DNA from: Hypholoma sublateritium FD-334 SS-4
Taxonomy: Eukaryota > Basidiomycota > Agaricomycetes > Agaricales > Strophariaceae
NCBI GenBank assembly: GCA_000827495.1
Contig: KN817535.1
Location: 452,935-516,067, forward strand
Length of the DNA stretch: 63,133 nt
Direction: 5' to 3'
A program made the translations under genes and the position numbers. Shown piece by piece: positions 11,044 to 22,764 of the stretch. The notes beneath the pieces were generated by a model, which did not search any database, was not told the DNA's origin, and worked only from the letters and a program-made list of their open reading frames with translations. Every line of letters begins with the position of its first letter. Positions within the stretch are counted from its first letter, which is position 1.

Positions 11044-12606
11044 ATGTCAGCTACTCCTCCATGCACTCCTATTCACAACATCAACGAGGATGTTCTCTTG
11101 TATATATTCGCTGTTAATGCCGACATGTTCGCCGACACAAAAGCTCTGCACACAACGCGCATCACATCGCAGGTGTGCCGTGAATGGCGCGACATGATGC
11201 TCAACGCACCATCCCTGTGGGCGAGACTCATTGATATGGATGCATTCCACCAATCATCCACTCCCAGATGGTGGAATGAGCTTATGAAAAGAAGCGGCAC
11301 CGCGCTGCTGTGGATCAGAGCGCACTCGGGCTTATTCATGCTATGGCACACACATCCCACCGACAGGTCCCAAAGGCTTGAGCGTTTCTTCTACCGCGTG
11401 GTTAGCAGAAACTGGCACCGCATCCAGAGGCTGGTTATACACGGCAACAATTCCAACTTTGGTCTCGCCCGCGCGATGGTGTCATCTCCAGCACCGCAAC
11501 TGGAGGACTTTGAAGCTCCACTACAAAAGGAAACAGAGGCGGTGCGCGCCGCAGACCGTCATTTTAGAGAACGATCAACTGCATGTATCTTCGCCAGTCG
11601 CGCACCTCTGCTCCGAAGATTCCGCAGCGTGGGCTATATTGCCGATCGGCGAGCACCCTGGCTACGCTATCTTCACGTCATAGAACTCGATCGTACATAC
11701 AATGTTTACGATGCTCTCAGAGTACTCTCGGCCACACGTCGCCTTCAGGAAATCAGGATTGCCGATGTAATTGATGGAAATTTATCTAAAACCCTCCGCA
11801 GCGTGTCTCTTCCATGCCTGAAGTACCTGAAGTACGAGGGCTTCCCCCAGCCAGGCGCCAGACTTCTTGATCATATAAAAATTCCCCCAGGCTGCTCCAT
11901 TACTATCCACATCTCTCATCCCAGCAACTGCACTAGATTTGAAGAGATGAGGCAACATCTTCTCTATGTCGTTAACATATTCCGTCGTCACATCGAGCGT
12001 CATTTACAATCACACCCATTCAATACCCTTTGCCTCACTTTCGCCGGCTACCAGTCTATCTCATTTGGCGGAAAAACAGCAAATGCAGTTGAGTGCCTGT
12101 TTGAAATTTCTATTCCGTTGATCCTGGATTACGGTTCAACACAGCTTTCAATGTTCATGAACCAAATAGGTGGGCTAGATTTTTCAAGAATCACGAAGCT
12201 CCAATTGCATGCCAGGGGATTTTTATTGCCGGATTTCCGAGCTTTCTTTAGCTCTCTTCGGTCTCTGGAGGCCATTTGTACCGATAGCGAAACACTCCAA
12301 AATCTCACGGACATGCAAGGTTATATATCCATCGAAACAATATTCCCTCTTCTTAAAACCATTGAACTTGTCATACTTCTTCTTTGGCCGATTACCGACC
12401 AAATTAAAGTTGCTGGGAAATTTCTTTTGTCGGGGATAAAAAGTGGTTACCCCGTTGCCACTTTGGACATGGCAACACATTCACCTCTGACCACCTCGCC
12501 CGATTTGAACGCGTTTGCAGACTTCGAAGACATAATGGTGTTGTATAAATGCTCTGGGACAGAGGGGATTTTTGAATATATTGGAGGAAGCGGCGGCCCA
12601 ACTTAG
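11044..12606 (+). CDS. F-box-like family protein B
   Basis: This is an intronless gene of 520 residues. The start at 11044 is preferred over an in-frame ATG 177 bases upstream because paralogues begin with a short leader like MSATPPCTPIH before the F-box core NEDVLLYIF. It has NADMF, TTRITSQVC, EWRDMML and LWARLIDMD (residues 25-65), then RSGTALLWIRA. The middle keeps the shared leucine-rich pattern of APLLRRF, APWLRYL, VLSATRRLQEI and LLDHIKIPPGCSI; the last residues of that string are a strong family landmark. The tail is LYKCSGTEGIFEYIGGSGGP, in which the usual Cys of EYICGS is Gly. By F-box analogy it would present targets to an SCF ubiquitin ligase in cytosol or nucleus, with the variable leucine-rich part choosing the target. 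No known F-box protein is close enough to name it. Its nearest relatives in the window are D, E and H. Confidence 0.85.
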   Translation: MSATPPCTPIHNINEDVLLYIFAVNADMFADTKALHTTRITSQVCREWRDMMLNAPSLWARLIDMDAFHQSSTPRWWNELMKRSGTALLWIRAHSGLFMLWHTHPTDRSQRLERFFYRVVSRNWHRIQRLVIHGNNSNFGLARAMVSSPAPQLEDFEAPLQKETEAVRAADRHFRERSTACIFASRAPLLRRFRSVGYIADRRAPWLRYLHVIELDRTYNVYDALRVLSATRRLQEIRIADVIDGNLSKTLRSVSLPCLKYLKYEGFPQPGARLLDHIKIPPGCSITIHISHPSNCTRFEEMRQHLLYVVNIFRRHIERHLQSHPFNTLCLTFAGYQSISFGGKTANAVECLFEISIPLILDYGSTQLSMFMNQIGGLDFSRITKLQLHARGFLLPDFRAFFSSLRSLEAICTDSETLQNLTDMQGYISIETIFPLLKTIELVILLLWPITDQIKVAGKFLLSGIKSGYPVATLDMATHSPLTTSPDLNAFADFEDIMVLYKCSGTEGIFEYIGGSGGPT

Positions 12607-15500
12607 TGTATGTACTTACCTACATTGCTCATTTCAAAACGTCGAGTGCATCTGAATCATAACTAAAGCTGGCCAACTGAATCGCTCCGACTGCGTGCTT
12701 GTCGCTACATCCACGATGGTGCAGTCCAGATGCATGCAGGATGATATCAAAAAAATGTAATATATTAAACAATATACGCAGCTCAGTGCACTTCAGATAC
12801 GCAATGAGAGCCCAGTGCAAAGGTGTAGTCGTGGACAGACCGATAATCTCTATGAAATCACGGACGAGCGCTTTATTACTCCACCAAGCGCAATTCAGTG
12901 ATACTCACCCGAGCGCAGTAGCTCGAGCATCCACCCGTTACCTCACGGTGAGCATGTGCGTATGCTGCGCAGCAGGGACTACGGAGAACTCAGCGCAACG
13001 CCCCCAGGGTGCGATGTGTGCGCCCCTCACTGCCCGGGTTTCCTGCATGAGGTACAAAGAATATAATTTAAATGATATTACACGTACCGCATCTCTCGCC
13101 CATGCACCCTCTTCGTATATAGCACGCGCGACGTACCTGCGTAAAGAAACGGGGTGAACGACGGGATCCTGTGCGACAAAAAGCAGAAAGACACAGCTAC
13201 GGCGTCTGCCTAATACGCTGCCGCAGGACCGTCGGCTCGCAGTGACGGCGTGCGCGGAAACACCACGCCGCGGCTGGATTGACATGCGGCGTGTGGTGCA
13301 TGATAACAAAAATGAAGGTGTTCGTACATGCGAAAGAAGTGTAGACGGCCACTTGTGAGGTATCCACGACGCCTGAGCTCCGAAACGACCAATATATCCA
13401 TTTTGAGCGTTAGGTACGAGACTCGGACGACTAACTATAGGGAGAAAATTCAGCACACGAAACTCGCGGACCCTCGTTGCTAGAGCGCATGCAGGCACAC
13501 CTAGATACCATTTTCCGTACTATTTAAACTACAGCGTACCGTAAAAGCCTAGTGGATACTCCCCTACCACTCCCCTTCTCACTATTATATTTCCCCCCCC
13601 CCCATTCCTATCTTCAGAAGTCGAGTCTCTCGCTCATTTCGAAGTTCCCAGTACATAGATTATTATTTATTCCCTAAATAAATACACTACATTCCTTACC
13701 TTTCCGTGAACCCCCCAAGACGTCCACACCAGTCGTCGCTCGCACCCCACAACCACCTTTCACACTACCTCTCGAGCGGAATGCACTCCGAAAGACACGA
13801 TCTGGATGATGGGACTGCCCGGAATATTGCCGCGTGGGTGAGGAGTCGGTTTCTGCCCACGCATAGGCAGCGAACATAGAACGCATGCCGGGGCTTGTGA
13901 TATCTGTGTTGGGTACACCACGTTAGATCGGACGCATATGCGTAGATGGAATGCAACAGCGCGCAGTAGCATCTCCACCGGAAGACATAGCACGCCCAAA
14001 GCCGCGGAGGCGGGTGCGGCTGCAGAGGATAAGGAGTAGAACGTACTGCCCATAGCGCCTTCAGGCCGAGGTCATCCCAGCCCGCAGCCGCGCCGACAAA
14101 CCATAGCTTCAAGTATAGATGAATACGCACCCATGGAGTGAAGAGGGGCAAGAAGCACATCGACGGTCTGTCTCATATATGTATAAAGACCGGGTCAACT
14201 GAGAAATCTACGGTGGAGATGGTGTGTTAGCTAGCGTGTAAGATAAGCCAACGCAGCACAGAAATAATTAAATCTAGTTGCGCGGTACGGTGCGACGCGG
14301 AGACAAACAGAACCATCTCCGAAGTGACGGCGAAGTGGGTACGCTACCACAAGAGAACGACACGGAGAACGCGTTGACGCTGCGAAGCGCCTCCGCAGCG
14401 CGCGCAGAGCATGTTACGGCACGTACTGTCAACACTACGCGCGAATATCGTGCATTCCAGAGCGCATATATATGCTGGGTGTATGAGTTGACGATGTAAT
14501 AGCGCTTAATAGCCCTGCGCTTCGGGCGAGGTAGGCTTGCGTGGAAGTGGAGAAAGAGGGGACGTAAAAAAGAGACGACAACGCACCGAAAAACGACGCG
14601 CATCCCATGGCATACTGAGTCTCAGACAGCAGACAGACCATGTTTGTAGATCCTCAGCTGCGGCCTGCAGGATGTGGGCAAGGACTACACGAGAGAAATA
14701 ATCGCTTCGGAAAGGCATTAGCGGAGGAAGGTGTTCTGCGCGGAAGCGAGAAAACAGGATGAGTTGATTGGGGAAGGCCATGAGCGCAGGGAGACATATG
14801 ATGAACCGCCGCCCGTCCGGAAGCCGCATGCACAATTGTCTAGCAGCAGCGCGGCCGTACTGTGTGGAAGGACGGCGGGATGGGCGAGGTACATTTGTTG
14901 CGAAGAAGGGGGCGAAGACGGGCAGGGAGTTGGAATGCGAAGAGTGGATGCGGCGATGGACGCGCCTCGACAACGGAGAACTCCTCGAAGATCAAAGTGC
15001 CACACCCATCGATGGGGAGGACTCGGAGAGCGGTGCGCACGAGTCTGATAGCGGCGAAATGAGACGCATGGAAGGAAGAGATCTGAGAAGAGCCACGTAT
15101 TACACACCCCGAGTCCAATATCCTGAAATATGCCGCAGCGGGTGAGTAGTGTTCGCCACGCCTGCGTGTGGCAACAATGGGTGGGAGAGGCAGGCAGGTG
15201 GACGAACCGGGGTAACCAGACGCCACAAAGTACAGACCATCACGGCGCTGTCGGTTAGACCGGCGACCGTACTTACTCTCAACGACAGCACCTCGACCGG
15301 GGACCGTTATCTAGACGAAGGAATGAATATCGAGCACAAATCGAGCCCTGCTCATGTGTAGGTTGGTATCATACTTACGTTTTACGTTCAACTTGCGTTC
15401 AACATCCGAGTTTCTCCTCCACACGTGATCGCATTGTTGCCACAAAGGGGGGCCACAACCAAGCCACAACCGATATACTTACTTATGCCACAACAATTCC
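12607..15500. other. Spacer B to C, repeat-derived
   Basis: No supported gene. Short open frames overlap on both strands. A poly-C run lies at about 13590. The part near 13765-14160 read on the minus strand is weakly similar to the minus strand near 24413-24712, sharing ALW.VRST. The part at 15288-15357 matches 35340-35400 upstream of G (GACCG.TATC, GACGA.GGAA, CGAGCC.TGCTCATGT). This supports spacers being copied along with the genes. Confidence 0.45.
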
Positions 15501-15506
15501 TATAAA
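15501..15506 (+). promoter_or_regulatory. TATA box of gene C
   Basis: TATAAA lies 60 bp upstream of the chosen ATG at 15561, matching the spacing at the GMC gene and at gene I. Confidence 0.5.
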
Positions 15507-15560
15507 GGCGTTCGACGATTCGGCCAATTGTCATCTCACGCAGCGAGTGCTCTTTCGACA

Positions 15561-17114
15561 ATGTCAGTCAACCCTCCATTCCACCCGATCTCTAATCTCA
15601 GCGAGGACATATTGCTGCATATTTTCAAACTCAACGCCGATATGCTGTCCGACGCAGACGCCCTCGATACGACGCGCATCACATCGCAGGTGTGCCACAG
15701 CTGGCGCCACTTGATGCTTTCTACATCATCATTGTGGGCGAGACTGATCGACATGGACTGCATCTCATACCCCTGGAGCGCCGAATGGCGGCACGAACTT
15801 ATACGGAGAAGCGGGGACGCGCCCCTATGGATCCATGCAAGCAGGTCCAGCCAAGCAATGAATATTTCGGAATTCTTCGATACTATTGAGAAGAATTGGC
15901 ATCGAATCCAGTTGTTGCTCGTGTCTGGGCATCCTAGTGTCGATTTTACGCGGCTTCCATTGGGAATCCCTGCTCCCCAGCTGGAGTCATTCGAAGTAAT
16001 ATTCGGCCGTTCAATTGGTGGTGAAATCGATGCAGAGGCCGGACCTGCACGTCTCTTCGGCGGTCATGCACCCAAGCTTCGCAATCTTAATATCTCTAAC
16101 TATAAAATTGTTGATCAGCACGAACCGTGGTTGGGCCATCTTTTTTCCTTGGCACTCAACGGCGCGTACAGTGGTGGAGATTTGCTCGAAATACTGTCGG
16201 AAGCACAGAATATACACGAACTTCAGATATCTTCTAATGTCAACGGCAACACACCTTCATCCTGCCCCACCGTGTTCCTTCCGCACCTAGAATTCTTGCA
16301 GTTTGATGGGTCCCCTCTTCCATGTGCCGTTCTCATGAATCATGCAAATATTCCCCAGGGATGCGTGTTATACCTTTCCATTGATGGTCCAGATGCGGCC
16401 GATGAAGAGGCACTTATTTCAGTCGTTTCTGCATTCACTCATCACACCCAGCGCTTCCTGCAGTCAAACGTACTCCACACTGTTGACCTCCAATGCTACC
16501 TACCAAATGGTTTTATCTCCTTTGACGGCCAAAGCACAATGGCAGAAGTTGACTATTCGCACGGCATATCATTTCCGCTGCTCGGTGATAATTTAAATGG
16601 TTCACAGCATCTTACAATGATTTTGGGAAAACTCGCGCTGCTGGATTTCTCGAGCACAACGACGTTTAAATTTAACGCCGAGTGTCCCTTGAATCTATCT
16701 TTTGGGCCATTTTTCAGTCGTTTCCCTTTATTAGACACCATCTGCCTTGACACGACATCTCTCGAATACCTAATGCTCATCCAAGATAAAATGAACGCCA
16801 CAAATGAACCAAGGATAATGTTCCCCCGCCTCAAAGTCATCAAATTTTCCATTATTTCCTCAAGGTACTGTGGTTGCCAAACCGAGGAACAAGTTTCGAC
16901 TGCAGTGAAGTTCATTCTCTCGAGGGTGCAATGTGGCCATCCGATTGCCTTGCTGGATATGAGGAAAAAGGTACCTCTCGATTCTCACCCCGATTTGGAT
17001 GCGCTTGCGGAGGTCAATGGTCTGGAGGTGCTGTATACGCGCTCATTGGAGGAGAGTATATCTGAACATACGTGGAGTGCCTGCGGTACAAAGGAATTTA
17101 CTGACTCGAATTAG
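15561..17114 (+). CDS. F-box-like family protein C
   Basis: This is an intronless gene of 517 residues. The ATG at 15561 (context CGACAATGTC) gives the standard leader before PISNLSEDILLHIF; an ATG 33 bases upstream is in frame but adds unrelated residues. In order there are NADML, TTRITSQVCHSW (residues 40-49), SLWARLIDMDCI, ELIRRSGDAPLWI, ENWHRIQ as KNWHRIQLLLV, PAPQLESFEV, LFGGHAPKLRN, EPWLGHLFSLALNG, HLEFLQFDGSPLPC, TQRFLQSN, and FILSRVQCGHPIALLDM near residue 460. The tail EHTWSACGTKEFTDS is like gene A and lacks the EYICGS motif, so A and C form a subgroup. This copy is the best model for what A looked like before its N-terminus decayed. F-box adaptor function is inferred from the N-terminal motif; the target is unknown. 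Confidence 0.87.
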   Translation: MSVNPPFHPISNLSEDILLHIFKLNADMLSDADALDTTRITSQVCHSWRHLMLSTSSLWARLIDMDCISYPWSAEWRHELIRRSGDAPLWIHASRSSQAMNISEFFDTIEKNWHRIQLLLVSGHPSVDFTRLPLGIPAPQLESFEVIFGRSIGGEIDAEAGPARLFGGHAPKLRNLNISNYKIVDQHEPWLGHLFSLALNGAYSGGDLLEILSEAQNIHELQISSNVNGNTPSSCPTVFLPHLEFLQFDGSPLPCAVLMNHANIPQGCVLYLSIDGPDAADEEALISVVSAFTHHTQRFLQSNVLHTVDLQCYLPNGFISFDGQSTMAEVDYSHGISFPLLGDNLNGSQHLTMILGKLALLDFSSTTTFKFNAECPLNLSFGPFFSRFPLLDTICLDTTSLEYLMLIQDKMNATNEPRIMFPRLKVIKFSIISSRYCGCQTEEQVSTAVKFILSRVQCGHPIALLDMRKKVPLDSHPDLDALAEVNGLEVLYTRSLEESISEHTWSACGTKEFTDSN

Positions 17115-20100
17115 TCTATGTACCTGTATTACATATTTACGTTGTACTCTGCATAGAATGCGTAATCAGAGCTTTGACTGTATAAATGCACCATCGTGCC
17201 TTATATTTGCCCTTCGCATCCTCAACATAGACGCTGCGACTAACACTAACGTCATCTTGAGAGCCGCGGCTGGCACGTCGTGGGGCAGGGTGACGATGAT
17301 ATCTGCAAAGCGGAAAAGATATCAGCTCCACGACGAGGATCAAGGTGACAGTGTATTTACCAAGCCCAGAATGCGACCCGCAGCCGGAAAGCAAAATACA
17401 AGCGCGCGACTGCCAGAGGCGAGTACCAAAGGCGACACACAAAACTTGCGAGCGGGGTTGGGCGCAGAGTCTCCAGGGATGCGTCTAGAAGGATGTACGC
17501 GGATCTACTGTGCCCGCGCCAGCGTAGAAGCAGAAGGGTACAGGGGAATGAGCAAGCAATCACATCACTACGCACCGGAGACATCCACGACCTACATGCG
17601 ATACGTCTGCTCTGCGCACGGGACACACCGCGAATCTGGGGCGCATGACGGAAGGCTGGCTGATAAACGTGGTATGAGGCGCGAGATATCAGCAGTCCTA
17701 TTCCGTTCTCGAGCGCAGTTGATGAAAGGGCGGCCGGCGTCTAAGAAACGCCCCAATGCCAGACATAATCAATGTCGAGCAGTAACCGACCGACTCTATA
17801 GAAGTGCGAAGGATGAAGACAGCAGTATGGGAATATCAAGGCTACATACCTCAGTTGCAAATCCTTGTACGGGGTTTCGAACACATAAGAGAGTCATATG
17901 CTTTGCAGCTATCTGGGTAGGTGGAAGAGAAGGGGAATTGACAGCGCGTCGCAAAGGACGCCGGAAAACGCCGGACCTCGCTGCGCACGGACCACCGCTT
18001 CAACGGGCCTTGAGTCGCGCCCACTCATGCAGCCCTGAAACAGCATATCCGCCACGCGACACGTCCCGCCACCCGCGCGCTTGGGTAGGCTTCAGAGACC
18101 AGCGCGCGCAACGCGATTTTTATATTTCCACGGGCGCACTCTACTACCCGGGCCCATGCCCGGCTGCACAAAAGCACACTCGTCAGCGAAAATAAAACGT
18201 AGTAGCGGCGCCTACGCACCGCTGTCCAGCTACGCCGGGCGCTCCCTTTCAGCATGCGAAAACTAAGCGGCGAAGAACGCACATATAAATGCTCGACGGC
18301 TTCTTTGAGATACAGATGAAGAATGGGCGTGGACGGAAAGAGCCGAGCTAGCAGCAGATCCATCGCGTCCGTGGGGCGCTGGATGGAGAGTCTACGGTGG
18401 GTATGTGAGCGACCGCGGAAGGAAAGGTGACAAAGCGAATAATGTAGAAGAATACAGTCTGCTAGTCTGCTTTACTGAACCACGTTTGGGCGGACAACAT
18501 ATCTCTGGAGCATCGGTAGAGAGAGAGTCTAAGTGGTCGTGTGAGGGCGGATGGAAAGGGGGGATGAAGAACGTCAACGCACCAAATAAGGGATTCTTTG
18601 AATGTTCCTGTCCGGTGAGGAAAGACTCGGAGGTATGTAGGAAATAGGTGGAGCTGCAGATCCTACATGCAAATTGTTGCCGCGACGGATCTCGGAGCGC
18701 GCAGGAGGCGAACTACAATCGGAACCAGACGTGGCGCATCAGCACTGAACCAGAAAATAGAGGAGAATAGCGTACTTAAATTAAGTACATCACGAATAGT
18801 GCGCCGTATCCCTACTGCTAGCTCGTCAGAGTTGGAATCGAGCCAGAACGAAACAGCGAAGATGACCCGACACTAGCTACAACGCGCCGTCCTTCATCTA
18901 ATTCTTGTGCTATCCACGCGACTAGCCGCCAATGCGCAGTGCGCCAGACGGAAAGCGCGGAGATGACCCGAACTGACGGACGGCGAGGTGGACTGGCCGA
19001 CATGGAGTAGATAGAGGGATTTGCGTGTGGAGGGGTGGGGACGGTTGTATGCACCCATAGCATTCAGAGAATTGGTAGCCCTCGCAGGGTGTATACACGT
19101 ACCTTGCCTTGCGTCGTGACATGAAAGGCCACATTGCTCCGTCGCCGCGGCACGATGCGCCAAACATAGCGCTTTTACAGTCCGCGCCGTGAGTGCGAGC
19201 ACGCTCATACTGTGCGAGTGAGGACAGGTAGGGCATAAAAAAGATGGGTTCCGAACGTACTAATACTGCGAGGACCGCATTTTCAACTTAGATGAGAACG
19301 AAGACTTGGCCGTAGGGCGGGGACGGAGGACACACGCTGCGTGCTTGAGCCGCTCGCCGAGGGAACCTAAGGTGGACGTGCTGTGTCGGCGATTGCTAAA
19401 AATACAATCAATCAAAGGATACAGTCTGATAACACGCGGTGAGGCTCAGCGAGCGCGGAAGTCAAAACGGCAAAGAACACGGCGGAGCCGTTGGTGCTCC
19501 GACGCGCACCCCCTGCGTGCACAGTTCAGCACACGATACACCAAGTACTATACCCCCCCGCGGGGAGGCGTGGAGGTCACCACGTATGGTGTGGTTGTAC
19601 GAAGGCGGAAGACGGGATAAATAAGACGACTGTGATTACGCACCGAACATGCGTCGTGGGGTCACTATGCTCAGATAGCAGGTGCGGCGCACTCGGGGAT
19701 TGTCGGCGCAGGGGCAAGACGCGGGTAGACAATGTTCTTGGGAACCTGATAATATCCGGTTATGATCAGCGATAGAATTGTTCTACACAAAATGGGGCAT
19801 TGCGAAAGAGGCAAATGTGGGACTGGGGATCATGGAGGCCTTGATCTAGCCCACCACCCGTGCAATGGCAAACTCTTGGGCAAGTCCACGCGCACAAATA
19901 TTCTGCATGTGAAGTGTACTCGAGGCAGCGCGGACGTACCCTGCAAGGGCGGTGGGGTCGATGAGGTGTACCAGCAGCGGGAATAGGGGAACGGGAACGG
20001 GGTGCAAGGGATGCAGGGAGTCAATTTACGGACCTTTACGTGTTACGGGCTATAGCACCCATCTCAGCCAAGAGCCAAGCAGCAGCAGATGGCGAACACG

Positions 20101-21209
20101 GGCGATGGTCTGTATGGGAGCAAAAATGAGACGGTCCAAACAGAAAGAACGTGAGAGAGGGACTACGCACATCATACCAGGATCCCTCCTTGAAATCTAC
20201 TGCGGCGAGCTGGAGATGTTCGAGTTGCCTGTGTCTGCCTGTGTGCGATAGCGAAAGACGTGGATGTAGTCGAACTTGGTCCACGAAACCACGCCTCATG
20301 TATAAACCGGCAAAGGCCGATCACACCACCACGCACAGACCACCTCGGACCGTGTACCGCGTCGCCAAGTTCTGATGATCCTCCGCTTCAAAGAGTAATG
20401 CTGAGGCATCTCCAAGTTATCTAGAACTCAATAGAGGAGCATATCAGACGCACCAGGGTCAAAATCCTTATGACGATATAATCGCTCGCTATCGACTCGC
20501 TGTCCCCATTCTGTCGCCCCCCCCCGAGAAGTCTTCAGCGGCGTCTTTGCTACACCCAACTTTTCCCTGCGCAGACGGATCAAACCATTTGCCACGGTTC
20601 TCCGTCTCTTTAGTGCCCATAGCACACTCCGTACTTATTTTCTCTTCTGCACGCACCCCTTGATATATTGCATACTGCGCAGCCCTGCCTCCGCGTACAA
20701 AAATACATATAAATAATCTACAATCCGCGGTGCTGATGACATTTACTGGAAGTCAACTCCAAAACGTGCCGGCGGTGTTATACCACAGGAAAATGCAGCC
20801 ATTCTAGTGCACTCAGCGTGATACTTGCTATCCGATGCAGCTGCACCCCTCGATGATCGACCTGGACCATTGACATACTGCACATCCAATGCGCACGCTA
20901 CCGTATGCGCGCTACATATGTGAAGAACCGCGCGCATCTGAAGTGTAGATCAGGTGCTGGAGTTTCACATCCTTCCCTCCCTGCGTACAAGCAGTCCACT
21001 GCGAGCCGCCCCCATACTGCGGGATTTATTTTAGAAAACGGTTGTGCTTATTATAGAATCCGGCATGATGTGAGAGAACGGCCCTCGATGCATGCCACTG
21101 AGTTCACGCCGTCCTCGGATATACCATTCGAACTAAATTGCATGTGATCGTGTCGGTGATGTGGCCCCAGGGTGAATTCGCAAGCTTTCCGTCTTCAGAC
21201 TGAGCAAAC
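17115..21209. other. Spacer C to D, at least two spacer units
   Basis: This 4.1-kb stretch has two shared blocks (17983-18016 and 20329-20362), although only one family gene follows. A family gene may therefore have been lost here. TTTTTATATT at about 18117 sits below the first block as it does upstream of B. A long open frame at 16999-18195 starts inside C in another phase and runs through the block; nothing supports it as a gene. Minus-strand frames near 18025-18363 weakly resemble those at 13765-14160 (HLYLK). Confidence 0.45.
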
Positions 21210-22764
21210 ATGCCAGCTATCTTTGTTCCTGTTCAAACTACCAGCGATGACGTTCTCCTGTACATATTCACGCTCAATGCCGACATGTTCACGGACGACA
21301 CAGCTCTGTCCGTTATGCCGTCGATGGCGCAGCTTGATGCTCGAAAGCCCATTCCTATGGGCGAGACTCATTGACATGGATGAACTCCGCTCCGCGTCCA
21401 CTGAAAGGTGATATGAGCTTATCCAAAGAAGCGGTGCCGCGCTCCTGTGGATCAGAGCATCCTTCTGCCTAATTAAACGGTCACATACGCAGCCCAGTGG
21501 CCTCCCCGACAAGGCCAAAAAATTCAGGCACTTTTTCTTCAGTGTTATTAACAACAACTGGAACCGAATTCAGCGTCTGGTTTTACATGCCAACCAATCC
21601 ATTGGTCTCACTCCTTCGATGGTGTCTTTTCCAGCACCTCAACTGGAAGAATTTGAAGCGCCACTGTCCGGGGAAACAGCGGTAGTGCGCGCTGTAGAAG
21701 CAGGCCCAAATTCACCTATCTTTGCCGGACACGCACCTATGCTTCGTAGATTCCACGGCGAGGGCTACGTTGTCGATCAGCAAGTGCGGTGGCTGCACCA
21801 TCTTCACTTCATAGCACTCAATCATTCATACAGCGTTTGCCACGCTCTCGCAGTACTCTCGGCCGCACATAACCTTCAGAAAATTATTTTTGATTATCGT
21901 AGCGACGGAAATCTATCCCGATCTCTTCCCAAGGTGTCTCTTCCACGGCTGAATTACCTGCAGTACAATGGCTTCCTTCAGCCATGCGCCAGACTTATGG
22001 ATCACATAGAAATTCCCCTGGGTTGTTTATTGAATATTTACATTTCCACTCCCAACGACCGTGTAGAAATCGCCACGGAGATTAGGCAACATCTTCTCTA
22101 CGTGGTCAGCATATTCTGTCATTACGCCAAGCACTATTTGCAATCACATACTCTCAACACCCTTTCCCTCGGGTGCGCGCGCTACCGGACTACTATTGGG
22201 TTTCATGCCAGACCAATGAATCCAGTCAAATGTTTGCTGGAGATATCCATTCCATTGCACGGGAATTCCGATTCGACACTGCTTTCAATGTTCTCTAACG
22301 AACTAGGTCTGCTGAATCTCTCAGCAATCACAGAATTCGAATTCCTAGACAGGGGTTCTTCAAACCTATATCTCGAGACATTTCTTGGCTCTCTTCTATC
22401 TGTGGATTCTATTTGTACCGACAGCATAGCACTTGAACATCTAATGGACCTTGATCGTCATATGATCGCCACAAACAAGACGCCTAACATACTTTTCCCC
22501 CTCCTGGAAGTCCTTGAACTTGTCAACATTCCACGTCCTTCGTTTGCCCACCAAGTTAATGTTGTGGGGAAGTTTATTCTGAGCAGGCGGCGAAGTGGGT
22601 ATCCCATTTCAACGTTGAACTTGGTAAATTTTCTGGGTCTATATTCCCTACCCAATTTAGACACTCTTGCCGGGGTAGAGGGCCTGAAGGTGTTGTATAA
22701 ATGTGCACGGACGGAGGGGATTGTCGAGTATACATGTGGCAGGCGATCCGAAGAAGCACACTAA
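21210..22764 (+). pseudogene. F-box-like family pseudogene D
   Basis: It starts like a normal member: MPAIFVPVQ, DDVLLYIF, LNADMF, TDDTAL. Between 21306 and 21320 a net 20 nt is missing compared with B, removing the TTRITSQV segment and shifting the frame; RRWRSLML continues in the new frame. At 21409-21411 a TGA replaces the Trp that B has in the run before NELMKRSG. Beyond that the frame is open to 22764 with all the family landmarks: AALLWIRA, NNNWNRIQRLVLHA, APQLEEFEAPL, GHAPMLRRF, VLSAAHNLQ, LMDHIEIPLGC, ILSRRRSGYPIS and VEYTCG. Restarting at the ATG at 21619 would give a 381-residue protein without an F-box. The long intact remainder suggests recent death or a shortened protein. It is closest to B. 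Confidence 0.85.

Noticed and set aside
16999..18195. 398-codon frame overlapping the end of C
   Set aside because: It begins inside C in another phase and runs through a spacer block. It is Arg/Ser/Thr-rich with no domain and no conserved counterpart in other spacers.
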